45,538 bases of DNA from WACF01 sp040880205 (lineage in GTDB: Bacteria; Pseudomonadota; Gammaproteobacteria; Pseudomonadales; Cellvibrionaceae), in contig JBBDIU010000023.1 of assembly GCA_040880205.1 (NCBI GenBank), positions 1-45,538 of the forward strand, written 5' to 3'. A program made the position numbers and the translations under genes. The notes beneath the pieces are model-generated. The model saw only the letters and a program-made list of their open reading frames with translations. It made no database searches and was not told the origin of the DNA. Shown one piece after another: positions 33,428 to 42,450 of the stretch (position 1 is its first letter; the number at the start of each line of letters is the position of its first letter).

Positions 33428-34408
33428 ATGGATCTTCACTACGCAGTGCCCCATGTGAGCCCGACAAAGAACCGTGAGCCCAGGCGGGAACTGATCCGCG
33501 GCCGAGCAAATCTGCGCCCGGAACACCGCGGCAATGTGGTCACCATCGGCGCGTTTGACGGCGTGCACCTGGGGCACCAAGCCATTATGCGGCAAGTGGT
33601 GGCAAAAGCGATCCAGTTGAAGTTGCCGTCCGTGGCCGTCATCTTTGAACCGCTGCCACGCGAATATTTTCAACAGCGCGTCGCTCGTATTCAGCCGTTT
33701 CGGGAAAAAGTGTTGGCCTTGTTCGCTCAGGGCATCGACCGGGTGTTGTGTCTGCGCTTCGACAAGCAATTGAGTACCGTCTCGCCCGCGGATTTTGTTC
33801 ACGGCCTGTTGGTCCAGGCTTTGGGTACCCGGTATCTGGTGGTGGGAGACGATTTTCGCTTTGGCAACAAACGAGCGGGCGGAGTTGGACTGTTAAAAGC
33901 CGAAGCGGCCTTACACGGTTTCGAAGTGGCCAGCGCGGATACAGTGGAGGTAGACGGCGAAAGAGTCAGTAGCTCGCGGATTCGCACCGCGCTGGCCGAG
34001 GGTCGTTTTGCCGACGCGGAACGCTTGCTGGGCCGCCCCTTTGCTATTGCCGGGCGAGTTCGTCCCGGTGAGCAGTTGGGGCGGGAACTGGGCGTGCGAA
34101 CCGCCAATGTCTCACTGCGCCGTTTGCATTCACCCATAAGCGGTGTTTTCGCCGTTACCGTGTCGGCAAGGGAGTTCCAGGCGCACCCGGCGGTTGCCAG
34201 TATCGGCTATCGTCCCACGGTCAATAGGCTGGATGAGCCTTTACTGGAAGTGCACTTGTTGGATTACTCCGGTTGTCTTTACGGTAAACATATAAGGGTG
34301 GAGCCAAAGCGCAAGCTGCGCGAGGAAGAGCATTTTACCTCGCTGGATGCCTTGCGCGAGCAGATGGAAGCGGATATTCAACAGGCGCGCGATCTGTTTG
34401 GCATATAA
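33428..34408 (+). CDS. ribF: Bifunctional riboflavin kinase / FAD synthetase
   Basis: This 326-residue enzyme makes FMN from riboflavin and then FAD. The FAD synthetase nucleotidyltransferase domain is N-terminal (GAFDGVHLGHQAIM with the HxGH-type motif, and the SSSRIRTALAEG motif near residue 180). The riboflavin kinase domain is C-terminal (RPFAIAGRVRPGEQLGRELGVRTANV and SIGYRPTVN). I prefer the ATG at 33428 over the GTG at 33425, with AGGA upstream. The roughly 15-residue N-terminal extension (MDLHYAVPHVSPTKN) is longer than usual. The ribF-ileS-lspA order is the normal gammaproteobacterial one. Confidence 0.95.
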   Translation: MDLHYAVPHVSPTKNREPRRELIRGRANLRPEHRGNVVTIGAFDGVHLGHQAIMRQVVAKAIQLKLPSVAVIFEPLPREYFQQRVARIQPFREKVLALFAQGIDRVLCLRFDKQLSTVSPADFVHGLLVQALGTRYLVVGDDFRFGNKRAGGVGLLKAEAALHGFEVASADTVEVDGERVSSSRIRTALAEGRFADAERLLGRPFAIAGRVRPGEQLGRELGVRTANVSLRRLHSPISGVFAVTVSAREFQAHPAVASIGYRPTVNRLDEPLLEVHLLDYSGCLYGKHIRVEPKRKLREEEHFTSLDALREQMEADIQQARDLFGI

Positions 34409-34473
34409 GGCTCAAGCGTTGGGTTTCACGATCAATCGATTTTGTAAAAAATTATCGGGTAGTTACTGGCTAT

Positions 34474-37473
34474 ATGGCTGATTACAAATACACACTAAAC
34501 CTGCCCAAAACCGCTTTCCCCATGAAGGCGAATCTGGCGCAGCGCGAACCGCAAACCTTGCAGCGCTGGCAAAGTGAGAATCTTTACCAGCGGATTCGCG
34601 AGGCGCGTCAGGGCTGCGAAAAATTTATTCTCCACGATGGCCCGCCTTACGCCAACGGCGACATTCATCTGGGCCATGCGGTTAATAAAACCCTGAAGGA
34701 CATTATCGTCAAAGCCAAAACACTAAGTGGCTTCGATTCCCCCTATGTGCCGGGTTGGGACTGCCACGGCTTGCCCATTGAGCATCAGGTTGAGAAAAAA
34801 ATCGGCAAGGCCGGGGTCAAGGTCGACCACAAGACCTTTCGACAAAAGTGCCGCGCCTACGCCGAGAAACAGGTGGAAGGTCAGAAGAAAGATTTCATCC
34901 GCCTGGGCGTGTTTGGGGATTGGGACAATCCCTACCTCACCATGGATTTCGAGTTCGAGGCGGACATTGTTCGCGCCTTGGGCAAAATTGCCGAGAACGG
35001 CCACTTGCAGAAAGGTTTCAAGCCCGTTTACTGGAGCGTGGTAGGCGGTTCGGCCCTGGCGGAAGCCGAAGTGGAATACCACGAGAAGACGTCGTTTTCC
35101 ATCGACGTGCGCTTCCCGGTGGCGGACCTCGCGGACGTGCAGGCCAGATTCAAGGATCTGGGCGGCGTGGGGCCACTGGCCGTGGTTATCTGGACGACCA
35201 CCCCCTGGACCTTGCCCGCCAATCAGGCGGTAAGCCTGAATGGAGAATTGGATTACGTGGCGGTGCAGGCAGGCGAGGAACGTTTAATAGTCGCCGCGGA
35301 TTTGCTGGCGTCGGTGATGCAGCGGGCGGGCGTTGACGATTACCGTATTGTCGGGCGCTGCAAAGGGCAGGCCTTGGAAAATGTTCAACTGCAACATCCC
35401 TTCTACGACAGAGTCGTGGCAGTTGTTCTGGGTGATCACCTAACCACCGANNNNNNNNNNTTCGGCGGGGTGGCCTACTGGCAGGCAGACCACCCGACGG
35501 CAACGCAGCAGTACCGCCGGGCGCTCGAGATCTGGCGACGAATCGGCGACAAGCGCGAAATCGCCAACGCGTTGTACAACGACGCCTATGCCGACATCCT
35601 CCCGTTCATGGGTTTCGCGGGGGCGGAACTCCCGAAGCTCACCACCGAAGCCGGCACCGGCTGTGTGCATACCGCGCCGGATCACGGCGCGGACGACTTC
35701 GTGGTGGGCAAAAAATACGGCATCGGTACGTTGAATTACATCGACGCAAACGGCGTGTTTCGCGACGATGTGGCGCTGTTCGCCGGCCAACACGTATACA
35801 AGGTGGATGAGCCGGTGCTGGAGGTGTTACGCGAGCACGGCGCGCTGCTGCATCAGGAAACGATTACCCACAGCTATCCCCATTGCTGGCGTACCAAGAC
35901 CCCGTTGATTTTCCGCGCGACTCCGCAGTGGTTCATCAGCCTCACGCAAAACAATTTGTTGGGCGCGGTGAAGGCTGCCATCAAGCAGGTGAAGTGGTTG
36001 CCCGCCTGGGGTGAGGCGCGGATTGAAGGCATGGTGGATTCCAGCCCTGACTGGTGTATTTCCCGGCAGCGCACCTGGGGCGCACCCATTGCCCTGTTCG
36101 TGCATAAAGAGACCCAGGAACTGCACCCGGATACCCCGCGCCTGGTAGAAGCGGTGGCCCAGCGGATTGAAAAAGAAGGCATGGATGCATGGTTTGAAAT
36201 GGAAGCCGCCGAGCTCCTGGGTGAGGATGCGGAGGACTATGAAAAGGTCACCGACACACTGGATGTCTGGTTCGATTCCGGGGTTACCCACTATGCTGTC
36301 CTGTGCAAGCGCGAGGATTTGACCTATCCGGCGGATCTGTATCTGGAAGGGTCCGATCAACACCGGGGGTGGTTCCAGTCCTCCCTGAAGACCGCCATGG
36401 CCATTCACGGGCGTTCGCCTTACAAGGAGGTGATGACCTACGGTTTTACCGTGGATGAAAAAGGCCGCAAGATGTCCAAATCGCTGGGTAATGTTATTAC
36501 TCCAGACGAAGTCATCAAGGACTTGGGTGCGGATGTGTTGCGCTTGTGGGTCGCCGCCACCGATTGCTCCTCGGAAATGCATGTTTCCAAGGAAATTCTC
36601 AGTCGCGCTTCCGATTCCTATCGCCGCATTCGCAATACCGCGCGATATTTTCTTTCCAGTCTGGACGACTTTGATCCGGCCACGAATACGGTTGCGCCCG
36701 AGAATATGTTGGCGCTGGACCGCTGGGCCGTGGACCGGGCCGCGGCATTGCAGGCGGAAATCCTGGCGGCTTACGACCGCTACCAGTTTCATGTGATTTA
36801 CCAGAAGCTACACAACTTCTGCGTCGTGGATATGAGTAGCTTCTATCTGGACATCATCCGCGACCGGCAGTACACCACCAAGGCCGACAGCCTGCCGCGC
36901 CGCTCGGCACAGACCGCCATCCATCAGATTGCGGAAGCCCTGGTGCGCTGGATTGCGCCCATTCTCTGCTTTACCGCCGATGAGATCTGGCAGCTGCTGC
37001 CCGGTGATCGCGGCCAGCCGGTCTTTGCCGCCCGCTGGTATGAACTATTCCGGCTGAGCGCGGACGAATCCATGGACAGCGCCTATTGGCAACGGATCAT
37101 TCAGGCCAAGGAGGCGGTGAACAAGGTTATCGAGGCCATGCGCAAGGCGGGCGAGATCGGCAGTCCACTGGAGTGCGAAGTCACCTTGTATGTCGACGAT
37201 GCCTGGCGGCGGGATCTGGGCCAGCTCGGTGACGAGTTGCACTTTGCCCTGATTACCTCCGCCGCTGAACTGCGGGATCTGGCCGCCGGCGAGAACGCTC
37301 GGGACGCGGAACTGGCGGGATTGAAACTCCAGGTGCGCAAAACCAGCAACCCGAAATGCCCGCGCTGCTGGCATTATCAGTCTGACGTTGGCAGCCACCC
37401 CGACCATCCCGAGATTTGCGGTCGCTGCGTGGAAAATATCGAGGGCACCGGCGAAGTTCGCCGGTTCGTATAA
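34474..37473 (+). CDS. ileS: Isoleucyl-tRNA synthetase, interrupted by a gap and foreign segment
   Basis: IleRS charges tRNA-Ile. The HIGH-type motif is at H65-L-G-H68, KMSKS is at about residues 666-670, and the C-terminal zinc-binding CPRCWHYQSDVGS..CGRC is intact. The frame is 999 residues long, about 65 more than normal. The excess follows the N gap: from residue 326 to about 391 the sequence reads FGGVAYWQADHPTATQQYRR and on to ANALYNDAYADIL, a TPR-like stretch unrelated to IleRS. The conserved editing-domain sequence GDHLTTE-AGTGCVHTAP is split by it. Without it the enzyme would be about 933 residues. The start ATG follows ribF by 65 bases and the stop overlaps the lspA start. Confidence 0.95.
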   Translation: MADYKYTLNLPKTAFPMKANLAQREPQTLQRWQSENLYQRIREARQGCEKFILHDGPPYANGDIHLGHAVNKTLKDIIVKAKTLSGFDSPYVPGWDCHGLPIEHQVEKKIGKAGVKVDHKTFRQKCRAYAEKQVEGQKKDFIRLGVFGDWDNPYLTMDFEFEADIVRALGKIAENGHLQKGFKPVYWSVVGGSALAEAEVEYHEKTSFSIDVRFPVADLADVQARFKDLGGVGPLAVVIWTTTPWTLPANQAVSLNGELDYVAVQAGEERLIVAADLLASVMQRAGVDDYRIVGRCKGQALENVQLQHPFYDRVVAVVLGDHLTTXXXXFGGVAYWQADHPTATQQYRRALEIWRRIGDKREIANALYNDAYADILPFMGFAGAELPKLTTEAGTGCVHTAPDHGADDFVVGKKYGIGTLNYIDANGVFRDDVALFAGQHVYKVDEPVLEVLREHGALLHQETITHSYPHCWRTKTPLIFRATPQWFISLTQNNLLGAVKAAIKQVKWLPAWGEARIEGMVDSSPDWCISRQRTWGAPIALFVHKETQELHPDTPRLVEAVAQRIEKEGMDAWFEMEAAELLGEDAEDYEKVTDTLDVWFDSGVTHYAVLCKREDLTYPADLYLEGSDQHRGWFQSSLKTAMAIHGRSPYKEVMTYGFTVDEKGRKMSKSLGNVITPDEVIKDLGADVLRLWVAATDCSSEMHVSKEILSRASDSYRRIRNTARYFLSSLDDFDPATNTVAPENMLALDRWAVDRAAALQAEILAAYDRYQFHVIYQKLHNFCVVDMSSFYLDIIRDRQYTTKADSLPRRSAQTAIHQIAEALVRWIAPILCFTADEIWQLLPGDRGQPVFAARWYELFRLSADESMDSAYWQRIIQAKEAVNKVIEAMRKAGEIGSPLECEVTLYVDDAWRRDLGQLGDELHFALITSAAELRDLAAGENARDAELAGLKLQVRKTSNPKCPRCWHYQSDVGSHPDHPEICGRCVENIEGTGEVRRFV
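35451..35460. other. Assembly gap (10 N)
   Basis: Ten undetermined bases lie inside ileS. They directly precede a segment that does not belong to IleRS, so this is a scaffold join rather than a simple base-calling gap. Confidence 0.98.
35461..35637 (+). other. Probable chimeric segment with TPR-like coding content
   Basis: The translation contains YRRALEIWRRIGDKREIANA, a tetratricopeptide pattern typical of large transcription regulators or signalling proteins, not of tRNA synthetases. The flanks repeat ACCACCGA (35443-35450 and 35641-35648), so the insertion replaces nothing and duplicates the junction, as expected from a wrong contig merge. The net addition is 198 nt (66 codons). Confidence 0.75.
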
Positions 37474-38015
37474 TGGGAGTGACAACCCAATTGCCGGTAT
37501 TAAAATCGAAGGCCCTGTGGGCCTGGTACGGAATCGCGCTGCTGGCAATCGCCTTGGACCAGGCCACCAAGGTATGGGCGGAAGCCGCATTGAGCAACGG
37601 CGAGGTCATTGTCATTACCGGTTTTTTTCGCCTGGAACTGGCCTACAATACCGGCGCCGCGTTCAGTCTGCTGTATGACGCCGGCGGCTGGCAGCGCTGG
37701 TTACTCAGCGGCCTGGCCTTGGTTGTCAGCGCCGGCATCGCCATATGGATCGCGCGGTTGGTCGCGGCCAACACGAGTCAGCGGCGCTGGGAATTGTTGG
37801 CCCTGAGTTTGATTTTGGGCGGCGCCATAGGCAACCTTTACGATCGCATCGCCTTGGGTCACGTAATCGATTTTGTCGTTTGGCACTACGGCCGCTACCA
37901 GTGGCCCACTTTTAATATTGCGGACTCGGCCATTTGTGTCGGCGCCGGTTTGCTGATATTCGACATGTTGTTTGTACAGCCCCGACAATCCAAAACCCAG
38001 GTCAATTCGAACTAA
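37473..38015 (+). CDS. lspA: Lipoprotein signal peptidase
   Basis: This 180-residue signal peptidase II is an aspartic protease of the inner membrane that cleaves prolipoproteins after lipidation. Four membrane segments are visible. The catalytic aspartates are D133 (GHVIDFV) and D151 (NIADSAI), with the conserved NLYDR and NTGAAFSL motifs before them. I chose the ATG at 37473, which overlaps the ileS stop (TAATG), so translation is coupled; the frame is open upstream to 37416. fkpB follows five bases after its stop. Confidence 0.96.
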   Translation: MGVTTQLPVLKSKALWAWYGIALLAIALDQATKVWAEAALSNGEVIVITGFFRLELAYNTGAAFSLLYDAGGWQRWLLSGLALVVSAGIAIWIARLVAANTSQRRWELLALSLILGGAIGNLYDRIALGHVIDFVVWHYGRYQWPTFNIADSAICVGAGLLIFDMLFVQPRQSKTQVNSN

Positions 38016-38019
38016 CATC

Positions 38020-38475
38020 ATGCATATGACTGAAATTAGTGTTGGTCCCGGTACCCAAGTGACGCTCCACTTCGCCGTCAAGCTGGATGACGGATCGGTG
38101 GTGGACTCCACCTTTGATACCAGTCCGGCCACCTTCGTGGTGGGGGACCAGAACCTGCTGGAAGGTTTTGAGCAGTTGCTCTTCGGCTTGAGTGCCGGTG
38201 ATAAAAACAGTTTTGAAGTATTGCCCGAACAGGGCTTCGGCCAACGCAACCCCAACAACATCCAGGAGATTCCCCGCGACGCCTTCGACGAAGGGATCGA
38301 ATTGAGCGAGGGCCTGCTGGTATCCTTCGCCGATGCCAACAACAAGGAAATGCCCGGGGTCGTGCAGTCATTCGACGACGACAATGTTATGGTAGACTTC
38401 AACCATCCCCTGGCCGGCCGCAACTTGATTTTCGACGTGGAAATCCTTGCGGTGGAACCGGCCATCACTCATTAA
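38020..38475 (+). CDS. fkpB: FKBP-type peptidyl-prolyl isomerase
   Basis: This 151-residue protein is an FkpB/SlpA-type prolyl isomerase and chaperone with the FKBP core split by the insert-in-flap domain: VTLHFAVKLDDGSVVDSTFD at the N-terminus, NLLEGFEQLLFGLSAGDK, then PEQGFGQRNPNNIQEIPRD and NHPLAGRNLIFDVEIL at the end. A second in-frame ATG at 38026 could also be used. It lies between lspA and ispH, its standard place, separated by 4 and 12 bases. Confidence 0.95.
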   Translation: MHMTEISVGPGTQVTLHFAVKLDDGSVVDSTFDTSPATFVVGDQNLLEGFEQLLFGLSAGDKNSFEVLPEQGFGQRNPNNIQEIPRDAFDEGIELSEGLLVSFADANNKEMPGVVQSFDDDNVMVDFNHPLAGRNLIFDVEILAVEPAITH

Positions 38476-38487
38476 CAGCTGCCTGTC

Positions 38488-39423
38488 ATGATCGAAATCA
38501 AACTGGCCAACCCGCGCGGATTTTGCGCCGGCGTGGACCGCGCCATCGACATCGTCAATCGGGCCTTGGACATCCACGGTGCCCCTATCTTTGTGCGTCA
38601 CGAGGTGGTTCACAACAAGACGGTAGTGGAAACACTGCGCAAGCGGGGCGCTGTCTTTGTCGACGAGTTGGACCAAGTGCCGGCCAACTCGATCGTCATC
38701 TTCAGTGCCCACGGCGTGTCCCAGGCGGTGCGTAAGGAAGCGAAAGCGCGCCAATTACAGGTATTCGACGCCACCTGTCCGCTGGTCACCAAGGTGCATA
38801 TGGAGGTGGTGCGCTATAGCCGCAGAGGGCAGGAATGTGTGCTCATTGGCCATGCCGGTCATCCCGAGGTGGAAGGCACCATGGGCCAATACGACCACAG
38901 CCACGGCGGCAATATCTATCTGGTGGAAAACGAGGCGGACGTGGCAAGGCTGGAAGTGCGGGACTCGCAAAATCTGGCTTATGTGTCCCAAACCACCCTG
39001 TCGGTTGACGATACAGCCAAAATTATCACCGCGCTGCGGCAAAAATTCCCGTGCATTCACGGGCCCAAGAAAGACGACATCTGCTATGCCACGCAGAATC
39101 GCCAGGATGCCGTTAAGCAGCTTGCTCTGGAAAGTGATCTGGTCCTGGTAGTGGGTTCGCCCACCAGTTCCAACTCCAATCGCCTGCGCGAGCTGGCCGA
39201 GCGCTGTGGAACAATGGCTTACCTGATTGATGATGAAAGCGATATCGACCCGGTGTGGTTGGCGGGGGTTAGCTGCATCGGTTTAACGGCCGGCGCTTCC
39301 GCCCCGGAGGTTTTGGTACAAAAAGTGGTGGCTAAACTGCGCAGCCTGGGGGCGAGATTTCCCGCCGAAATGCCGGGCGAAATTGAAAATATCCGCTTTT
39401 CCCTGCCCAAGGCCCTGCAGTAA
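38488..39423 (+). CDS. ispH: 4-hydroxy-3-methylbut-2-enyl diphosphate reductase
   Basis: IspH catalyses the last step of the methylerythritol phosphate pathway, making isopentenyl and dimethylallyl diphosphate with an iron-sulfur cluster. The 311-residue product has the three cluster cysteines C13 (GFCAGVDRA), C97 (ATCPLVTKVH) and C199 (ICYATQNRQ), the HEVVHNK and GHAGHPEVEGT histidine motifs, and VVGSPTSSNSNRL. It closes the ileS-lspA-fkpB-ispH run. No terminator is obvious after its stop. Confidence 0.97.
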   Translation: MIEIKLANPRGFCAGVDRAIDIVNRALDIHGAPIFVRHEVVHNKTVVETLRKRGAVFVDELDQVPANSIVIFSAHGVSQAVRKEAKARQLQVFDATCPLVTKVHMEVVRYSRRGQECVLIGHAGHPEVEGTMGQYDHSHGGNIYLVENEADVARLEVRDSQNLAYVSQTTLSVDDTAKIITALRQKFPCIHGPKKDDICYATQNRQDAVKQLALESDLVLVVGSPTSSNSNRLRELAERCGTMAYLIDDESDIDPVWLAGVSCIGLTAGASAPEVLVQKVVAKLRSLGARFPAEMPGEIENIRFSLPKALQ

Positions 39424-39889
39424 ACTCCACTCCGCGGCTGGTTTTTGCCTCATCTCACCGACCCTACTAGTCATACCCTTATTGCGACCGGTCATTTTTT
39501 CCCGACTGGCACGAAGTGATATTTATCATTAATTTACCCTATCTTTGTTCGAGTATTTTCTGCAAAACAAGCCCCGACAGCCTTTCTGTTGAACCAGTAA
39601 TACCTTTTTCTGAGAGTTTGGACACGTTTGGTCACCCCTCCCGACACTTTTCGTCACCTAGTCGCAATCTTTGGCCGTTTATCACAGCAGGCAAGACCTG
39701 TTTGAAAGGCTGCGATAGGCTACGGCCAATGATCAAAGAGCCGCTCAATGGCTATGCAGCGAGAAGCCCGAAATGAAGTCAAGCCGTGTTAGTGCTCATA
39801 ATTTGCCGTTGCTTGATTTTCGATGTCGTCGCAACCTCCACCTGTCGGTGAAGGAAGCCAGTAAAAGGTGTGGTGTCGCGAGCAAAGCG
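39424..39889. other. Leader region of the minor pilin operon
   Basis: This 466-nt spacer lies between ispH and fimT. No small gene is convincing. It presumably holds the promoter of the pilin operon. CCGTTTATC at 39675-39683 resembles the AlgR site CCGTTTGTC that controls fimU-pilV in Pseudomonas, with one mismatch, but no algR gene is visible and one short match is weak. The frame of fimT is open upstream to 39773 without family resemblance. Confidence 0.5.
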
Positions 39890-40372
39890 ATGATTACGAG
39901 AGGTTTTACACTTCCCGAGCTGATGATCGTACTGCTTATAGCTAGCATCTTGCTGGGCATTGGCATTCCCAGTTTCCAGCAGATGATCAAGTCGAACCGT
40001 CTGACGGCTGCCGCGAACGATATAGTCGGAGTAGTAACCTACGCCCGCTCCGCAGCGGTGCAACGCGGTAAACCGATTCACCTCGGGCAGAGAAATGGCA
40101 CCGATTGGACCGGTGGTCTAGTCGTATATGAAGATGACGGAAGCAACACTTGGGACGCTGGCGAAGAGTTGCGAATATCCGAGCCGCTTGGTGCGGGAGT
40201 CGTCGTGGACCCCGACAATACGGCGAAAAACCACTTCGTGTTCTCAGGCGACGGAACTGTGGATGATACTCAAAGCTTCACGTTGTGTGATGACAGGACT
40301 GGAGAAACGGGACGTTTAGTTGCCTGGCTCTCATCCGGGATCATTCATAATACCGCGGTCACCTGTCCGTAA
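39890..40372 (+). CDS. fimT: FimT/GspH-family minor pilin
   Basis: This 160-residue type IV pilus minor pilin has the class III signal MITRG-FTLPELMIVLLIAS, which the prepilin peptidase cleaves after the glycine, leaving Phe1 and Glu5. The C-terminal half has the GspH-like beta pattern and two cysteines (LCDDRTG and VTCP). I chose the ATG at 39890 because family members have a leader of only a few residues; a frame from 39773 would add 39 residues. It starts the fimT-pilV-pilW-pilX-pilY1 operon; pilV begins four bases after its stop. FimU is an equally good name. Confidence 0.9.
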   Translation: MITRGFTLPELMIVLLIASILLGIGIPSFQQMIKSNRLTAAANDIVGVVTYARSAAVQRGKPIHLGQRNGTDWTGGLVVYEDDGSNTWDAGEELRISEPLGAGVVVDPDNTAKNHFVFSGDGTVDDTQSFTLCDDRTGETGRLVAWLSSGIIHNTAVTCP

Positions 40373-40375
40373 GGA

Positions 40376-40864
40376 ATGCGTTTCATGCTTTACAAAAAAA
40401 TACAGGGTTTCTCAATGATCGAGGTACTCATCACCATTTTCATAATGGCGGTGGGGCTCCTCGGACTGGCTGCATTGCAGATGGTAAGCGTAAAAAATGT
40501 TAACAATACCCAGTATCGCACCTTGGCCACCATATACGCTTACGATATGGCCGAAAGAATACGCTCCAACCGAGAGGGCAGAGCTGGCTATAACAATATT
40601 GAAGGGGACGAAGGCGCGGTTACTTGTAACCCAACACCCTGCTCTGCTGCGGAGATGGCTGCACGCGACGCCTATGAATGGAATGAGATGATTAGCGATA
40701 CGGTAAACACGGATGATTTACCCAGCGGTCTCCCAAATGGCGTAGGAACGGTGGTGGGCGACGGCGTCACATACGCCATCACCGTAAGCTGGGACGAGCA
40801 GGACAAAGCCGGTGCGGATGGGTCGGAGGCGCAGAGCTTCACCCTGAATATAACCCTTGATTAA
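40376..40864 (+). CDS. pilV: Minor pilin PilV
   Basis: This 162-residue minor pilin is cleaved within QG-FSMIEVLITIFIMAVGLL, with Glu5 present. After the membrane helix it has AALQMVSVKNVNNTQYRTLA and a conserved YDMAERIRSNREG helix typical of PilV. PilV helps form the priming tip complex of the pilus with PilW, PilX, FimU/FimT and PilY1. Two cysteines (VTCNPTPC) are close enough to bond. pilW follows after 30 bases. Confidence 0.92.
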   Translation: MRFMLYKKIQGFSMIEVLITIFIMAVGLLGLAALQMVSVKNVNNTQYRTLATIYAYDMAERIRSNREGRAGYNNIEGDEGAVTCNPTPCSAAEMAARDAYEWNEMISDTVNTDDLPSGLPNGVGTVVGDGVTYAITVSWDEQDKAGADGSEAQSFTLNITLD

Positions 40865-40894
40865 CCGGAAAATATTTAGCTACGGATTACCGCC

Positions 40895-41860
40895 ATGAAA
40901 TTTCCGTTCAAGCAAACAGGTTTGACCATTATCGAGCTGATGATCGCTGTTGCGCTGGGTGTGACGCTGCTGGCTGGGGTTCTGCAAATTTTTGATGCCA
41001 ATAACCAAAGTGGTCGATTGCAAACAGCCTTCGCGCGAGTTCAGGAAAGCGGACGAATTGCAACTGATATGTTGGCACGGGATATAAGAAACGCCGATTA
41101 CTGGGGTTGTGCCCCGGACGCGAGCGGAATTATAAGCAACCTGAACCCAGGGGCGGGAAATTACCTCGACAGCTTGTTGGGGGGCGGGCTAGATGGCGAG
41201 AATGATGTGGTCACTGAAGAGGTTGGTGGTCTGGATGTAATCGCGGGAACCGACACGCTGATATTGCGCGGTGGCTATTCGCCGGACGATGTTGGGCTGG
41301 ACAATCATCAGCCCCACGGCACCGCTATTCACTTGAGAGCTGGCTCCGGCGCATTTGTTGAGAGCTGTGGCATATATGTGCTCACAAACTGTAACGGCTC
41401 GGGCGATATTTTTCAGAACACAGGTGCCTCCGGGGCATCGGCCGACAACATGGGACATAACTCAGGCTCTTGCACACCTGGCAATCAAAGTTACGGCGCC
41501 GCGGGCAATTGGGGGAGTGGTGAAGTATACGGTGAAGACACCTCCCTGCTCATTCCTTACGAGACGACTTATTTCCTGGCCGCCGGTGTCAATGGCCAGC
41601 CATCGCTGTTCAAGCAGATCAACAGCAACACGCCCCAGGAGCTCGTTCCCAATGTGGTGGACATGCAAATTCTGTACGGTGAGGACAGCAGTGGTAACGG
41701 ATCCGTCGACAATTTTGACGACGCGTCCGGTGTCACAATGGGACGTGTCGCCGCCGTGCGAATAGAGTTAACGGTGCAAAGCCAAGAGCTTATGGCTAAT
41801 GGCAATCCGCTCCGACGTACCTATACATCCACCACCAATATTCGAAACCGGTCGCTGTAG
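40895..41860 (+). CDS. pilW: Minor pilin PilW
   Basis: This 321-residue protein has a prepilin leader cleaved within QTG-LTIIELMIAVALGVTLL; position 1 after cleavage is Leu instead of the usual Phe or Met, which prepilin peptidases usually accept. Then comes FARVQESGRIATDMLARDIRNADYWGC, the PilW signature. The large beta-rich C-terminal domain is typical of this family. Its stop lies 56 bases before the pilX start. Confidence 0.93.
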   Translation: MKFPFKQTGLTIIELMIAVALGVTLLAGVLQIFDANNQSGRLQTAFARVQESGRIATDMLARDIRNADYWGCAPDASGIISNLNPGAGNYLDSLLGGGLDGENDVVTEEVGGLDVIAGTDTLILRGGYSPDDVGLDNHQPHGTAIHLRAGSGAFVESCGIYVLTNCNGSGDIFQNTGASGASADNMGHNSGSCTPGNQSYGAAGNWGSGEVYGEDTSLLIPYETTYFLAAGVNGQPSLFKQINSNTPQELVPNVVDMQILYGEDSSGNGSVDNFDDASGVTMGRVAAVRIELTVQSQELMANGNPLRRTYTSTTNIRNRSL

Positions 41861-41916
41861 CGATTAGCGTTGAAGTTAACTCTAAGCTGCGAATCAGTAA
41901 CAATGTGGATACTAAA

Positions 41917-42420
41917 ATGAGCAAACGAATTCGGCAAAAGGGCGCAGTACTGGCGGTATCACTCATTATACTGTTGGTGCTGACACTGGTAGTCGTATCC
42001 GGGAGTCGGACCGTCCTACTACAGGAAAGGATGACCAGCGCCGTGCGTGACTCTACCGTGTCGTTACAGCTAGCGGAGTCCGGGGTAAAAGAGGCCGAGG
42101 CATACATTGAAACCTTGATATCCACCAATGTGTTTAATTCAACTGGCCATTTGTTTGGCAAAAGTGAAGGGCCGGTCAACGTGTTCGAGGCGAACTGGGG
42201 TTCCATGCAGACCGTCAATGTGGCTGGGGGAACAGCGGAATACTACATCGAACTCCTCGGCGACATCAAAGCACCCGACATGGTCGGTGGGGAAATTGCA
42301 CATTATGGCCAGACCTCGGGAGCTGGCCAAGCGACCGGTTTCAAGATCGTATCCCGTGGGGTCGGGGATTCAGGAAATGCGGAACGAATCGTGGTGAGTC
42401 AATACGGAAAACAATTTTGA
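41917..42420 (+). CDS. pilX: Minor pilin PilX
   Basis: This 167-residue protein has the PilX-type leader KG-AVLAVSLIILLVLTLVVV. Like other PilX/GspK proteins it lacks the Glu at position 5. Then come SRTVLLQERMTSAVRDSTVSLQLAESGVKEAE, the family signature. PilX primes pilus assembly with the other minor pilins. I chose the ATG at 41917; a GTG at 41905 would add four residues. pilY1 follows after 30 bases. Confidence 0.9.
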   Translation: MSKRIRQKGAVLAVSLIILLVLTLVVVSGSRTVLLQERMTSAVRDSTVSLQLAESGVKEAEAYIETLISTNVFNSTGHLFGKSEGPVNVFEANWGSMQTVNVAGGTAEYYIELLGDIKAPDMVGGEIAHYGQTSGAGQATGFKIVSRGVGDSGNAERIVVSQYGKQF

Positions 42421-42450
42421 TCTTATTCAAGTCCCGCTAGGGCAAGGCTA

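Noticed and set aside
35461..35637. A genuine TPR domain inserted in IleRS
   Set aside because: The adjacent N gap, the repeated ACCACCGA at both edges and the interruption of an essential conserved motif make a chimeric assembly far more likely.
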